Shown: positions 19,177-27,604, numbered from the stretch's first letter. The stretch is 29,946 nt of DNA from SHLQ01 sp964610745 (GCA_964610745.1 CAZSYL010000049.1:1-29946); one strand, 5' to 3'. The notes: generated from the sequence alone by a model not told the origin. Made by a program: numbers and translations.

Positions 19177-19673
19177 CGACGGCCGGAGAGCTAGACGAGC
19201 TCGTAGGCGAATCCGATTCACCACTGAACATCGCACTGGTTGGGTCGTCGGGTGGTCACCTTGCTCATCTGCTGGTGCTGAAGCCGTGGTGGGAACAACA
19301 CGATCGCTTTTGGGTGACGTTCGATATGCCCGATAGTCACGATCTGCTCGAATCCGAGCGATGCGATTGGGCGCACTATCCAACGACTCGCAACATCCCG
19401 AACCTGGTGAAAAACATGGGTTTGGCATGGCGGGTGCTTCGCCGTGAACGACCCGATGTCATCGTGTCTACGGGTGCTGCAGTCGCGTTTCCGTTCTTTC
19501 TGTTTGGACGTCTGATGGGTGTAAAGACCGTGTTCATCGAGGTCTACGACCGCATTGATCACGCTTCGCTGACGGCGCGTCTGTGCGCACCCCTTGCGAA
19601 CAGCTTCCTCGTGCAGTGGGAGGACCAGCTGGTCTTTAACCCAAAGGCCGAGCTCATTGGAAGGTTGATGTGA
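19173..19673 (+). CDS. Alg14/PssD-like glycosyltransferase subunit
   Basis: This is a 166-residue protein of the Alg14 family, which anchors an Alg13-type catalytic partner to make a two-part glycosyltransferase for lipid-linked sugars. The family signature GSSGGHLAHLL lies at about residues 24-34, STGAAVAFPFFLFGRLMGVK at about 104-123, and FIEVYDRIDHASLTARL follows. In bacteria such pairs (PssD/PssE, CpsF/CpsG types) add a sugar to an undecaprenyl-linked intermediate at the inner face of the membrane. The GTG start overlaps the upstream stop (GTGA at 19173-19176), and the stop overlaps the next GTG. The next gene supplies the Alg13-like half. The sugar donor is not identifiable. Confidence 0.85.
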   Translation: MTTAGELDELVGESDSPLNIALVGSSGGHLAHLLVLKPWWEQHDRFWVTFDMPDSHDLLESERCDWAHYPTTRNIPNLVKNMGLAWRVLRRERPDVIVSTGAAVAFPFFLFGRLMGVKTVFIEVYDRIDHASLTARLCAPLANSFLVQWEDQLVFNPKAELIGRLM

Positions 19674-21208
19674 GCGAAGCAACCCGACTTTCGATGATGT
19701 CGCCGGCGATCTCATCGAAGGCAATCGAACGGCTCTTCGTGTCCGTCGGAACCGACTATCACCGCTTTGACCGCCTCATTTGGTGGCTTGATGAGTGGTT
19801 GACGTCGGAGCCGGACGTGGGCGATATCGTCATCCAACGCGGCACGTCGGCCGAGTCCGAACACGCCGACAGTGTCGAGTACCTTCAGCGAAACCAACTG
19901 ATCGAGGAATTTCGTCTGGCTACCGTCGTGGTCTGCCACGGTGGTCCAGCCACGATTATGGAGTGCCGAAAGAACGGCATAGTTCCCATTGTTGTGCCTC
20001 GCGAAGAGCGATACGCCGAGCACGTGAATGACCACCAAGTCGACTTCTGTGAGCGTCTTGCTGCTTATGGAGACATTCAGCTCGCGAGAACGAAGGATGA
20101 GCTGTTTAGACTGCTCGACTTGGCCGTCGAGCGAGGGGCACCCGAGGTTGCGGTCGATGATGGCCACGCTGAGCTATCGGTGTTGAGGTTTGAGGAGCAC
20201 ATGGTCAACCTGTTGGGTTCCAGAGCGCGCAAGCGGTCTCCAGAACTAGCTGAAGTAACCGCGTTGCCGCGTGAAGCCCCGAAGGTCCCGGTCCTTTTCA
20301 TCGGGTCGGTTCCGCGGTCTGGAAGCACGATCATCTCAGACCTCATGAACGAGAATCCGCATCTCGCGAACATCGGTGAACTCGTGCATCTTTGGCAACG
20401 AGGAGTTATCGAGAACAACCTGTGTGGTTGTGGCCATGCGTTCAGCGACTGTGAGTTCTGGTCAGAGGTCGGTGAGGTCGCCTTTGGCGGCTGGGATCGA
20501 ATCTCTGGCGAACGGATGCGCACCCTCCAGTTGCGAGCTGACAGAACCCGGCATATCCCGGCGCTTCTAGTTCCGCGTACGGCGCGTCTCTTCGCGACAA
20601 GCATTTGTCAGTACGGCGCAGTGATGAGTCGCGTGCTCCGAGCTGTGCTCGAAGTCTCTGGGAAGCCAATGGTCGTCGACACGTCGAAGCACATCTCGAC
20701 GGCGCTGCTGCTCAGGCAGCTCCCCGATGTCGATCTTCGCGTTGTGCACATCGTTCGTGACCCTCGTGGGGTGGCGAACTCTTGGTCGAAGATCGTGAAG
20801 CGCCCAGAGGTTCAGGCTGGCGCTGAGATGGACACGCTGCATCCTGGGAGAATCGGCCTTCGATGGCTCTGGTTCAATTGGGCGTTCTCCAATCTCGATC
20901 GGCTCGGCGTTCCCACGACCATGATTCGCTACGAGGATTTCGTTGCGGATCCGCAGGCTTCGCTCGATCAGATTTTCGACTTTGCCGGGCTCGAGCCCGG
21001 CGCCGAAGACATCTTCGCGGGTGATGAACCGTTGATCCTCCAAGGTGGTCACTCGGTTGCCGGCAACCCCAGACGCCTCGACCCAAAACCCGTCGAACTG
21101 CGGGTCGATGAGCAATGGCGAACCGATCTCGATCCAAAGATGCGGTCGCTGGTGAGCGCGGTCACCCGCCCCATGCTCGGGCGCTACCGTTACAGCAAGG
21201 AGGGCTGA
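19670..21208 (+). CDS. Fusion of Alg13/PssE-like glycosyltransferase and sulfotransferase
   Basis: The 512-residue protein joins two enzymes. Residues about 20-185 resemble Alg13/PssE, the catalytic C-terminal half of GT28-type transferases, with LFVSVGTDYHRFDRL and the nucleotide-binding VVVCHGGPATIMECR (His90, Gly91, Gly92). Residues about 205-505 are a PAPS-dependent sulfotransferase. The 5'-phosphosulfate loop is PRSGST (215-220), the 3'-phosphate motif is IVRDPRGVANSW (Arg363), and a Cys-rich insert LCGCGHAFSDCEFW is also present. No stop or frameshift separates the halves. The GTG at 19670 overlaps the Alg14-like stop, so the transferase pair is translationally coupled. The protein may add a sugar and sulfate the same intermediate, which is inference. 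The next gene starts at the stop codon. Confidence 0.85.
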   Translation: MSEATRLSMMSPAISSKAIERLFVSVGTDYHRFDRLIWWLDEWLTSEPDVGDIVIQRGTSAESEHADSVEYLQRNQLIEEFRLATVVVCHGGPATIMECRKNGIVPIVVPREERYAEHVNDHQVDFCERLAAYGDIQLARTKDELFRLLDLAVERGAPEVAVDDGHAELSVLRFEEHMVNLLGSRARKRSPELAEVTALPREAPKVPVLFIGSVPRSGSTIISDLMNENPHLANIGELVHLWQRGVIENNLCGCGHAFSDCEFWSEVGEVAFGGWDRISGERMRTLQLRADRTRHIPALLVPRTARLFATSICQYGAVMSRVLRAVLEVSGKPMVVDTSKHISTALLLRQLPDVDLRVVHIVRDPRGVANSWSKIVKRPEVQAGAEMDTLHPGRIGLRWLWFNWAFSNLDRLGVPTTMIRYEDFVADPQASLDQIFDFAGLEPGAEDIFAGDEPLILQGGHSVAGNPRRLDPKPVELRVDEQWRTDLDPKMRSLVSAVTRPMLGRYRYSKEG

Positions 21209-22116
21209 TGCCACAGAGTGTTGCCACCATTGTTGCTACCCGTGACCGCCCCGAGTTGCTGCGCGAAACCCTTGCGGCAATCAACGCGCAGGACTACGAC
21301 GGGGTCATCACCACCATCGTGATCTTCGACGTGACCGAACCGGATTATTCACTCGTTGTCGAAGGTGGAAACCGACCGGTGATGGTCGTACCGAATGCTC
21401 GCGTTCAGGGTTTGCAGGGCGCTAGAAACACTGGTCTTGAGGCAACGGAGAGCGACCTTGTCGCGTTCTGTGACGATGACGACGTGTGGGTTCCGAGCAA
21501 GATCCGTCGTCAGGTCGAGGTGTTGAACTCGAACCCCGATGTCCACTTCGTCGGCTCTGGCGTGATTGTCGAGTACGAGGACGAACGGGTCGAACGGGTC
21601 CGCGATGACTCCCGTGTCACCTTCGATGACTTCCTCGAAAGTCGCGTCTTCGAGGCGCATCCCTCCACCTTCTTGATGCGTCGCGCCGAACTGATCGATC
21701 AGATCGGTCTCATCGATGAAGAGGTGCCGGGCGGCTACGGCGAAGACTACGAGTGGTTGCTCCGGGCGACCCGTAAGACCGACATGCTGCTCGTTCCGGC
21801 TCCCTTGGTGTACGTGCGCTGGCATACCGCCTCGTTCTACGCGGAGCGCTGGCAGATGCGAATCGATGGTCTCCAGTATATTCTCGACCGCTACCCCGAG
21901 TTTCAGGACGAGCCGACAGGGCTTGCCCGGATCTACGGTCAGATGGCGTTTGCGAAAGCGTCGCTTGGTGACCGCCGTGGTGCGATGGAACTTGCGAAGA
22001 AGACCCTCAAGCTCAATCCCAAAGAGGGTCGTGCCGGCCTTGCCCTATCGGTGGCGGCGGGCGTTCCCTCGGCTGCGGTCGTCGCACAACTCCAAAAGCG
22101 CGGGATGTCCGTCTAA
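21208..22116 (+). CDS. Family 2 glycosyltransferase
   Basis: This 302-residue GT-A fold transferase moves a sugar from a nucleotide-sugar donor to a growing glycan. The ATG at 21208 is chosen over an upstream in-frame ATG because AAGGAGG precedes it and it overlaps the upstream stop by one base (TGATG). The nucleotide-binding N-terminus is VATIVATRDRPELLRETLAA. The metal-binding acidic cluster DDDD lies at residues 89-92 (VAFCDDDDVW). The acceptor-side GYGEDYEWLLRA has Glu179-Asp180. The C-terminal 60 residues are helical and resemble TPR-like packing. The sugar specificity is unknown. The stop overlaps the next ATG (TAATG). Confidence 0.88.
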   Translation: MPQSVATIVATRDRPELLRETLAAINAQDYDGVITTIVIFDVTEPDYSLVVEGGNRPVMVVPNARVQGLQGARNTGLEATESDLVAFCDDDDVWVPSKIRRQVEVLNSNPDVHFVGSGVIVEYEDERVERVRDDSRVTFDDFLESRVFEAHPSTFLMRRAELIDQIGLIDEEVPGGYGEDYEWLLRATRKTDMLLVPAPLVYVRWHTASFYAERWQMRIDGLQYILDRYPEFQDEPTGLARIYGQMAFAKASLGDRRGAMELAKKTLKLNPKEGRAGLALSVAAGVPSAAVVAQLQKRGMSV

Positions 22117-23456
22117 TGGCGATTGCCGAGCCCCTCGAAGTGTTCGACGAATCGGTCGGGCCGCGGCAGTGGCGCGCCCGTCCTGAGAAGGTTCGAAAAG
22201 GGCTGATGCACCCCGCAGCACCTTTCTATTCGATTGCCCTGATGCCACTTTTCTGGTGGATGGGCCTCGCGTTCTTCACCTTTGCCATCGTTGCGATCCC
22301 CATGGGAATTCAGTTGCTGACGATGAAGCCAATTCGGATGCCGAAGGGTTTTGGCATCTGGCTGCTGTTCATTGGGTGGATGGTCGTTTCGGCGGTCACG
22401 CTCGAACCGACGGTCACCCGTTACTTGGCCTTTGCCATGCGAGCCGGGATCTACATTGGCTCGACGATCCTGTTCCTCTACATCTACAACATGCCGCAGA
22501 AGTACCTGCCGACCGGCCGGGTACTGGGGATGATCGCGGGCATCTTCGTCTTCACAACGATCATCGGCGGTTACCTGGGACTGATCTTCGGCGACGCGAC
22601 GGTTCCGACCCTGTTGTCGAAGGTGCTGCCGGGGTCGCTGCTGTCGAACGGGTTTGTGAGCAACACCGTGCAGCCTCCATTCGCGCAGACCCAGGATTTC
22701 CTCGGCTTTCCACTCAACCGACCGTCGTTTCCCTTTTCCTTCTCGAACGACTGGGCTGCCACTGTTGTGCCCGCGACCTTTGCATCGATCGCCGCTGCCG
22801 GCCGGACCCGGCGTCTGCGACGTTGGGTTCCGTTCTTTGCGTTCCTTGCCCTCATCCCGATGGTCGTGTCGGTCAACCGTGGTCTTTGGATTGCGCTGAT
22901 CGGCTCGGTTATCTATGTCGCTATCCGTCGTGCCTCGACCGGCAACCTGCTGCTCGCTGGCCGCCTTCTTGCCGGCATGTTTATCGTCGGCGCTCTGGTG
23001 CTTGTTTCGCCGATCGGAAACATCGTCACAGAGCGCACCACAACCCAGCACTCGACCGGTGCTCGTAGCGACATTTACTCCGCGGTTATCGAGCGTGTCC
23101 CCGACTCGCCACTGCTCGGCTTCGGTGCGCCGTTGGCGAACCCCGATCCGAATCGGCCGGCGATCGGCACGCATGGAAATTTCTGGACAGCGCTGTTTAG
23201 CCAGGGGATTCCAGGCGCGATCTTCTACACCGGATTCTGGGTGGTGATGGCTGTCCGAACCGGGGTGCGAATACGAAACCAGGAACAGTTGCTGTTACAC
23301 CTGGCAGTTCTGACCGCCCTCCCGACGATGTTCTATTACGACCACCTGCCGGCGGCGATTCCTATCATGATGATGTGCCTCGCCGTGTTCTTCAGAGATC
23401 GCCGCGATGAAAACATTCGTCGCCAGGCCGTACTCTCGCAACCGATCGTCGTCTGA
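22116..23456 (+). CDS. O-antigen ligase/Wzy-like polysaccharide polymerase
   Basis: This is a polytopic membrane protein of 446 residues with about ten hydrophobic segments and a larger extracytoplasmic loop (about residues 300-360), the layout of the Wzy/WaaL O-antigen ligase family. The loop contains RSDIYSAVIERVPDSPLLGF and the conserved HGNFWTALFSQGIPGA region. In this family such loops bind the undecaprenyl-linked donor. Together with the Wzz-like protein it probably polymerises repeat units outside the membrane. The ATG overlaps the upstream stop by one base, and its own stop overlaps the next ATG (TGATG). Sequence similarity in this family is weak, so ligase versus polymerase cannot be settled. 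Confidence 0.78.
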   Translation: MAIAEPLEVFDESVGPRQWRARPEKVRKGLMHPAAPFYSIALMPLFWWMGLAFFTFAIVAIPMGIQLLTMKPIRMPKGFGIWLLFIGWMVVSAVTLEPTVTRYLAFAMRAGIYIGSTILFLYIYNMPQKYLPTGRVLGMIAGIFVFTTIIGGYLGLIFGDATVPTLLSKVLPGSLLSNGFVSNTVQPPFAQTQDFLGFPLNRPSFPFSFSNDWAATVVPATFASIAAAGRTRRLRRWVPFFAFLALIPMVVSVNRGLWIALIGSVIYVAIRRASTGNLLLAGRLLAGMFIVGALVLVSPIGNIVTERTTTQHSTGARSDIYSAVIERVPDSPLLGFGAPLANPDPNRPAIGTHGNFWTALFSQGIPGAIFYTGFWVVMAVRTGVRIRNQEQLLLHLAVLTALPTMFYYDHLPAAIPIMMMCLAVFFRDRRDENIRRQAVLSQPIVV

Positions 23457-24556
23457 TGCCGGCTGCAGATCAGCGCTGGTGGGAAACGGTGTTGGCTGGG
23501 CCAAACGGTTTGCTACAGGAACACACATCCTTGGGGCAGGGCGAGCGCTACAGCGCGCTTCCACGTCCCAGCGATCCGCGAGTTGTCGTCGATCTCGACA
23601 GTCCTCGAGCGCTCAGCGACGCGATCGACCGAATGGTCTCGTCGCGGGTTTCCAACCAGGCGATCCGAAGCGCTGCGTCCCGGCTGTCGTCGGTAGCTAG
23701 TCGCCGGAGCGCGGACTGGTTGGTCAATTCCGATGGCGACGTCGGAACGTTGCGAGAGCACCTTTCGGGTGTTCTTGGTCGTCCGGTCAAGCTGTCGGTG
23801 GCGGTTGGTCCTCCTCGCCCGAATCGGAAACCGGTCGTGCGATGTTATGCCGGTGATGAGCTCGTCGCGGTTGCGAAACTTGGTCCGGACCCGCACACCG
23901 ATCGGATGGTCAGAAATGAAGCTGTGTGGTTGTCTCAGTTGATGGCAGATCCCCTCGACGGGGTTGTGACTCCGAGCGTGCTTCACTCGGGTAACTTTGG
24001 ATCGAGTGCTCTGCTTGTCATGGCTCCACTCGACCTCGTCGATGACCTTGGGGTGACGGTGGCGGAGATGCCTACGGAGGTCCTCGAAGCCTTTGTTCGG
24101 GAGCGCGTCGAACCGGTCAGCGTTGCTCAGAGCGCCTGGTGGGGTGCTCTTCCCGCTCGACTGGGTGCGGAGCAACAGGCCGCCCTCGCCCCGTACCTTG
24201 AAGCGGTGACCACATCGTCGGTCGTGGACGACCTCGAAGTGTCCGCATGGCATGGTGATTGGTCGCCTTGGAACACCGGGGCGACTCGAAGCGGCGCGAT
24301 TGCGATATGGGATTGGGAACGAGCGTCGACTGGTGTGCCGACCGGTTTCGACCTTCTACACCTGCATTACCAATACGGGTCAGGGTTCGATGGAGCGACG
24401 CTCGGGTTGGCCGAGTTCGGGATTCCGACATCGCGACATGAGCTTTTGGCGGGCCTGTACCTGCTCGAATTGTGTGCTCGCCACGTCGAGGCCGATGCCC
24501 TACACACCCCTCGGCATCAACGCGTAACAGAGAAGCTGAAGGCGACGTTGTCATGA
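23456..24556 (+). CDS. APH/choline-kinase-like phosphotransferase
   Basis: This is a 366-residue protein with a protein-kinase-like fold of the aminoglycoside phosphotransferase type. Lys141 in VAVAKLG is the likely ATP lysine. The catalytic loop is HGDWSPWN (266-273, with Asp268 as base and Asn273 as metal ligand), and WDWE (Asp286) is the second metal site. The N-terminal 100 or so residues are not recognised. Its place inside a polysaccharide operon, between polymerase and sulfotransferase, makes antibiotic resistance unlikely. A sugar, lipid or nucleotide-sugar precursor is a better guess for the substrate. One-base overlap with the upstream stop and ATGA overlap with the next gene tie it to the operon. 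Confidence 0.75.
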   Translation: MPAADQRWWETVLAGPNGLLQEHTSLGQGERYSALPRPSDPRVVVDLDSPRALSDAIDRMVSSRVSNQAIRSAASRLSSVASRRSADWLVNSDGDVGTLREHLSGVLGRPVKLSVAVGPPRPNRKPVVRCYAGDELVAVAKLGPDPHTDRMVRNEAVWLSQLMADPLDGVVTPSVLHSGNFGSSALLVMAPLDLVDDLGVTVAEMPTEVLEAFVRERVEPVSVAQSAWWGALPARLGAEQQAALAPYLEAVTTSSVVDDLEVSAWHGDWSPWNTGATRSGAIAIWDWERASTGVPTGFDLLHLHYQYGSGFDGATLGLAEFGIPTSRHELLAGLYLLELCARHVEADALHTPRHQRVTEKLKATLS

Positions 24557-25446
24557 TTGGTCGTAGAGCTCTTGGTAAGGCCACTGCTTTGCCACAACCG
24601 GTCCACGACGTGTACGTCAAGGTCAATCAGAACATTGGGCTGCTCGATCCGGCTGAGCGTGCGCTACCGAACTTCTTTGTGGCTGGCACTCAACGAGGCG
24701 GGACCACGTCGCTGTTTATCTATCTTCTGAAACACGAGCTGGTGCATGGCCCCCGCCGTGCCAAAGGGGTTCACTACTTCGATACCAACTACGACAAGTC
24801 GATCGACTGGTATCGCGGCAACTTTCCTCGGGTCTCCACGCTGAAGGCACAGCAGGACGAACACGGTTTCGTACCAGCAGTCGGCGAGGGCGCTCCCTAC
24901 TATCTGTACAGCCCAGTCATTCCAGCACGAATCCACGCCATGAACCCAGGGGCTCGAATTATTGCGGTGCTTCGCGAACCGTTGGACCGAGCGATCTCTC
25001 ATCACAACCATGAGGTCAAGCGAGGATTCGAAACGCTCGACCTCGAAGAGGCTTTTGCGGCTGAAGAGTCTCGCCTAGCGGGCGAAGTCGAAAAGATCGA
25101 GGCAGATTCTGGCTACGTCTCAAAGCCACATATTCACCACGCCTACCTCGGGCGTGGTCAGTATGCCGATCAGATTGCGAGGTACCTCGACCTCTTTGGG
25201 CCGGACAAGGTGCTCGTCTTGGACTCGGCAGCATTGTCGGAAGAACCCGAGGCGACAGTTCGCCGTGCGACCGATTTCCTCGAACTTCCTCCGCTCACCG
25301 GCATGGAGTACCCCCGTTACAACAAGCGTCAGTACGATCCGGTCGATCCGGGAATCCGTGCGCGTTGGGGCTCGGCGTTCGATGAGTCGAACAAGTCACT
25401 CCGCGAGCTTCTGCCCGACGGCGCGATTAGCTGGCTTGAGCAGTAG
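24553..25446 (+). CDS. PAPS-dependent sulfotransferase
   Basis: This is a 297-residue sulfotransferase resembling the heparan-sulfate N-/O-sulfotransferase branch. The 5'-phosphosulfate loop is TQRGGTTS (from residue 46), the acceptor-side KGVHYFD lies at about 73-79, and the 3'-phosphate motif is LREPLDRAISHHNHEVKRGF (Arg141). The ATG at 24553 overlaps the kinase stop (ATGA), so the in-frame upstream extension is rejected. It is predicted to transfer sulfate from PAPS to a carbohydrate made by this operon. It is clearly a different subfamily from the sulfotransferase fused to the Alg13-like domain. Its 3' end overlaps the opposing permease gene by 20 bases. Confidence 0.88.
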   Translation: MIGRRALGKATALPQPVHDVYVKVNQNIGLLDPAERALPNFFVAGTQRGGTTSLFIYLLKHELVHGPRRAKGVHYFDTNYDKSIDWYRGNFPRVSTLKAQQDEHGFVPAVGEGAPYYLYSPVIPARIHAMNPGARIIAVLREPLDRAISHHNHEVKRGFETLDLEEAFAAEESRLAGEVEKIEADSGYVSKPHIHHAYLGRGQYADQIARYLDLFGPDKVLVLDSAALSEEPEATVRRATDFLELPPLTGMEYPRYNKRQYDPVDPGIRARWGSAFDESNKSLRELLPDGAISWLEQ

Positions 25447-26236
25447 CCGACTCTGCTGACAGGCGGACCCACGAAGCGATTCTCAAATCCGCGGTCAACC
25501 CGTGCCGAGCGACGTGTCGGGTCATCACAACGACCGACGTCGCGACCGACCCAAGAACTAAGAGCATCACGATTAGCTGAAGAATGACCGCGTCCACCGG
25601 GGCGACTCCGGCGAGTAAGAGTCCTGTCATTGCACCGGGTAACGCGATCAAGCCCACGACTTTCGTTCGTTCGATCTGAGGTGTCAGGGCTGACTTCAGC
25701 ACCTGGGTTTCGAGGTGATGAGTTGATGCGGTGCCGTTGACGCCGAGCGCCAGGAGTGCTTCGACCTGGCCGTAGTCCGCACGCAGCGTTTCACTCATCC
25801 GGTTTGCTCCGAGCACGACCGACGGCAGTGTGTTTCCGATGGTGATGCCTGAGATGACGATGAGTTCGACGGGTTCGAAGTCGAGAACCCGAAAGCCAAA
25901 GACAACGGCGAGGACAATTCCGGTCGTTCCCGTCATGGCGACCAGTGAGGTGGGGAGAAGGTTCGGTATCGCTTGTGCTCGACGAACGATTACCGCTGAT
26001 GCCATCAGAAGCATCAGGCCAATCCACAACCAAGCCCACAGCATTGCGAGGTTGGACGAGAAGATGGTCGCAAAGATAAGTCCCACAAAAAGCAGTTGCG
26101 CCCCGGCTCGAACCGATGCCACGAGGACATCACGTTCGAGGCCGAGGCGCTTCCATCGACTAATTCCAATGACGATCGCTACCAGGGCTAGTGAGGCGGC
26201 GACGGCAGGGAAGCCAAGCGATAGTTCCACATACAA
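25427..26236 (-). CDS. FetB/UPF0014-family ABC permease
   Basis: This is a membrane protein of up to 269 residues with about seven hydrophobic helices. The UPF0014/FetB signature covers VISGITIGNTLPSVVLGANR and LALGVNGTASTHH (central third), then LIALPGAMTGLLLAG. In Escherichia coli FetB works with the ATPase FetA in iron export under oxidative stress. No ATPase gene adjoins it here, so it is an orphan in this window. The start is unsure: TTG at 26236 or GTG at 26230, with no good ribosome-binding site. It is co-directional with and 63 bases below the inositol-phosphate synthase, with a weak hairpin between. Its tail overlaps the sulfotransferase end by 20 bases. Confidence 0.8.
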   Translation of the reverse strand: MYVELSLGFPAVAASLALVAIVIGISRWKRLGLERDVLVASVRAGAQLLFVGLIFATIFSSNLAMLWAWLWIGLMLLMASAVIVRRAQAIPNLLPTSLVAMTGTTGIVLAVVFGFRVLDFEPVELIVISGITIGNTLPSVVLGANRMSETLRADYGQVEALLALGVNGTASTHHLETQVLKSALTPQIERTKVVGLIALPGAMTGLLLAGVAPVDAVILQLIVMLLVLGSVATSVVVMTRHVARHGLTADLRIASWVRLSAESATAQAS

Positions 26237-26264
26237 AAGAGTAGGCGGGCCGGAACCGGCCTGC
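26234..26264 (-). terminator. Possible weak terminator after the inositol-3-phosphate synthase gene
   Basis: On the minus strand, GCAGGCCGG (26264-26256) and CCGGCCCGC (26253-26245) form a 9-bp stem with one mismatch and a 2-base loop. CTCTTTTG follows. It lies between the synthase stop and the permease start. The tight loop and mismatch make it a weak candidate, and the T-run touches the permease start region. Confidence 0.35.
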
Positions 26265-26299
26265 AGTCGAGCATCGAGAGCAGGCCGCTCAGAATGGGG

Positions 26300-27604
26300 C
26301 TAGCCCGCTTCGGAGTGGGTGACTGGAACCTCGCCCATCCATTCGCGGAGCGTGTTCTTCAGCTTGGTCTGCTGAATGAAGATGTCGTGCTCAGGGTCGT
26401 TGACCGTGGCGCTCTGCGGTGCCTTGAAGTAGAAGCTCAGCCATTCCTGGACGCCGGACTCGCCAGCTCGCGCAGCAAGGTCCATGAAGAGGGCGAGATC
26501 GAGAACGATCGGTGCGGCAAGGATCGAGTCGCGTGCGAGCAGGTTGATCTTGATCTGCATGGGGTATCCAAGCCAGCCAAAGATGTCGATGTTGTCCCAA
26601 CCCTCTTTTTCGTCGCCCCGGGGTGGGTAGTAGTCGATCCGGACCTTGTGATCGATGTTGCCGTAGAGCGATGGGTAGACCTCGGGCTGAAGAATGGTGT
26701 CGAGCACACCGAGCTTGGAGTTCTCTTTCGTTTGGAAGTTCTCTGGAGCGTCGAGTACCTCGCCATCCCGGTTGCCCAGGATGTTGGTCGAGTACCAACC
26801 GCGGATGCCGAGCATGCGGGACTTGAGCCCTGGAGCGATCAGCGTCTTGATGAGGGTCTGGCCAGTCTTGAAGTCCTTGCCTGCGATCGGTACCCCCTCG
26901 CGCTCAGCGAGTTGGACGATGGCGTCGACGTCGGTGGTGAGGTTCGGAGCGCCGTTGGCGAACGGCACGCCGCTCATGATCGAGGCGTAAGCGTAGATCT
27001 GGCTGGGGGAGATGTTGTCATCACTGGCTTTCAATCCAGCTTCGAAGGCCTCGATCGATGCATGCACCGCAGAAGGCTCCTGAAAGGCCTCGGTGGAGGC
27101 AGACCAGACCATGACGAGGCGTTCGCAACCGTTCTCCGTGCGGAAGCGCTCGATGTCGGCAATGAGGGCCTCGGCTTGTTCCCACTTGTTGGTCTCGGAT
27201 TTGACCCGGACACCTTCGATGCGGCTCACCCAGCGCTGCTCGAAGACAGCATCCATCGCAACGACACCCTCGAGGTCGCCTGAGATTGCCGCGAGGTCAG
27301 CGTCTTTCATTACGCCAGCGGTGCGGGCAGCTTCGAGGGCGTTGGGCGAAAGTGGGTCCCATCCGCCAAAGACGAGGTCGTCGAGGTCGGCGAGGGGGAC
27401 AAACTCGCGGATGAGTGGGTTGCGGTTCTCTTCCCGCTTGCCGAGGCGGATGTGCGCCATTTGGGCAACCGAACCGAGAGGTGCTTCGCCGGTCTGGCGA
27501 GAGTGGAGAACTCCGGCGATCAGGGTTGAGGCCACTGCTCCAAGGCCTGGCATAAGGAGTCCGAGCTTGCCGGATGCGGGTTTGATTTCGCGTGCGTCAG
27601 TCAT
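26300..27604 (-). CDS. ino1: Inositol-3-phosphate synthase
   Basis: This NAD-dependent enzyme converts glucose 6-phosphate to 1L-myo-inositol 1-phosphate. The product feeds phosphatidylinositol, mycothiol and osmolyte synthesis in Actinobacteria. From the ATG at 27604 it has 434 residues, longer than the mycobacterial form of about 367. The N-terminal NAD-binding loop is LLMPGLGAVASTLIAGVL. FGGWDPLSPNALEAA, GIRGWYSTNILGNRDGEVL, DYYPPRGDEKEGWDNIDIFG and MQIKINLLARDSILAAPIVL are conserved blocks, the last carrying catalytic lysine and aspartate candidates. The ATG at 27604 is chosen over a start 13 residues upstream because a good promoter would otherwise lie inside the gene. It is divergent from the LysR gene. 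Confidence 0.93.
   Translation of the reverse strand: MTDAREIKPASGKLGLLMPGLGAVASTLIAGVLHSRQTGEAPLGSVAQMAHIRLGKREENRNPLIREFVPLADLDDLVFGGWDPLSPNALEAARTAGVMKDADLAAISGDLEGVVAMDAVFEQRWVSRIEGVRVKSETNKWEQAEALIADIERFRTENGCERLVMVWSASTEAFQEPSAVHASIEAFEAGLKASDDNISPSQIYAYASIMSGVPFANGAPNLTTDVDAIVQLAEREGVPIAGKDFKTGQTLIKTLIAPGLKSRMLGIRGWYSTNILGNRDGEVLDAPENFQTKENSKLGVLDTILQPEVYPSLYGNIDHKVRIDYYPPRGDEKEGWDNIDIFGWLGYPMQIKINLLARDSILAAPIVLDLALFMDLAARAGESGVQEWLSFYFKAPQSATVNDPEHDIFIQQTKLKNTLREWMGEVPVTHSEAG

Noticed and set aside
22113..23174. A 353-codon minus-strand open frame opposite the Wzy-like gene
   Set aside because: Its composition is rich in Arg, Gln, His and Asp, as expected from reading a membrane-protein gene backwards. 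The forward frame has clear helices and operon overlaps.
23456..24556. An aminoglycoside resistance phosphotransferase
   Set aside because: The fold motifs match, but the gene is locked by stop/start overlaps into a polysaccharide operon, so a biosynthetic substrate is more likely.
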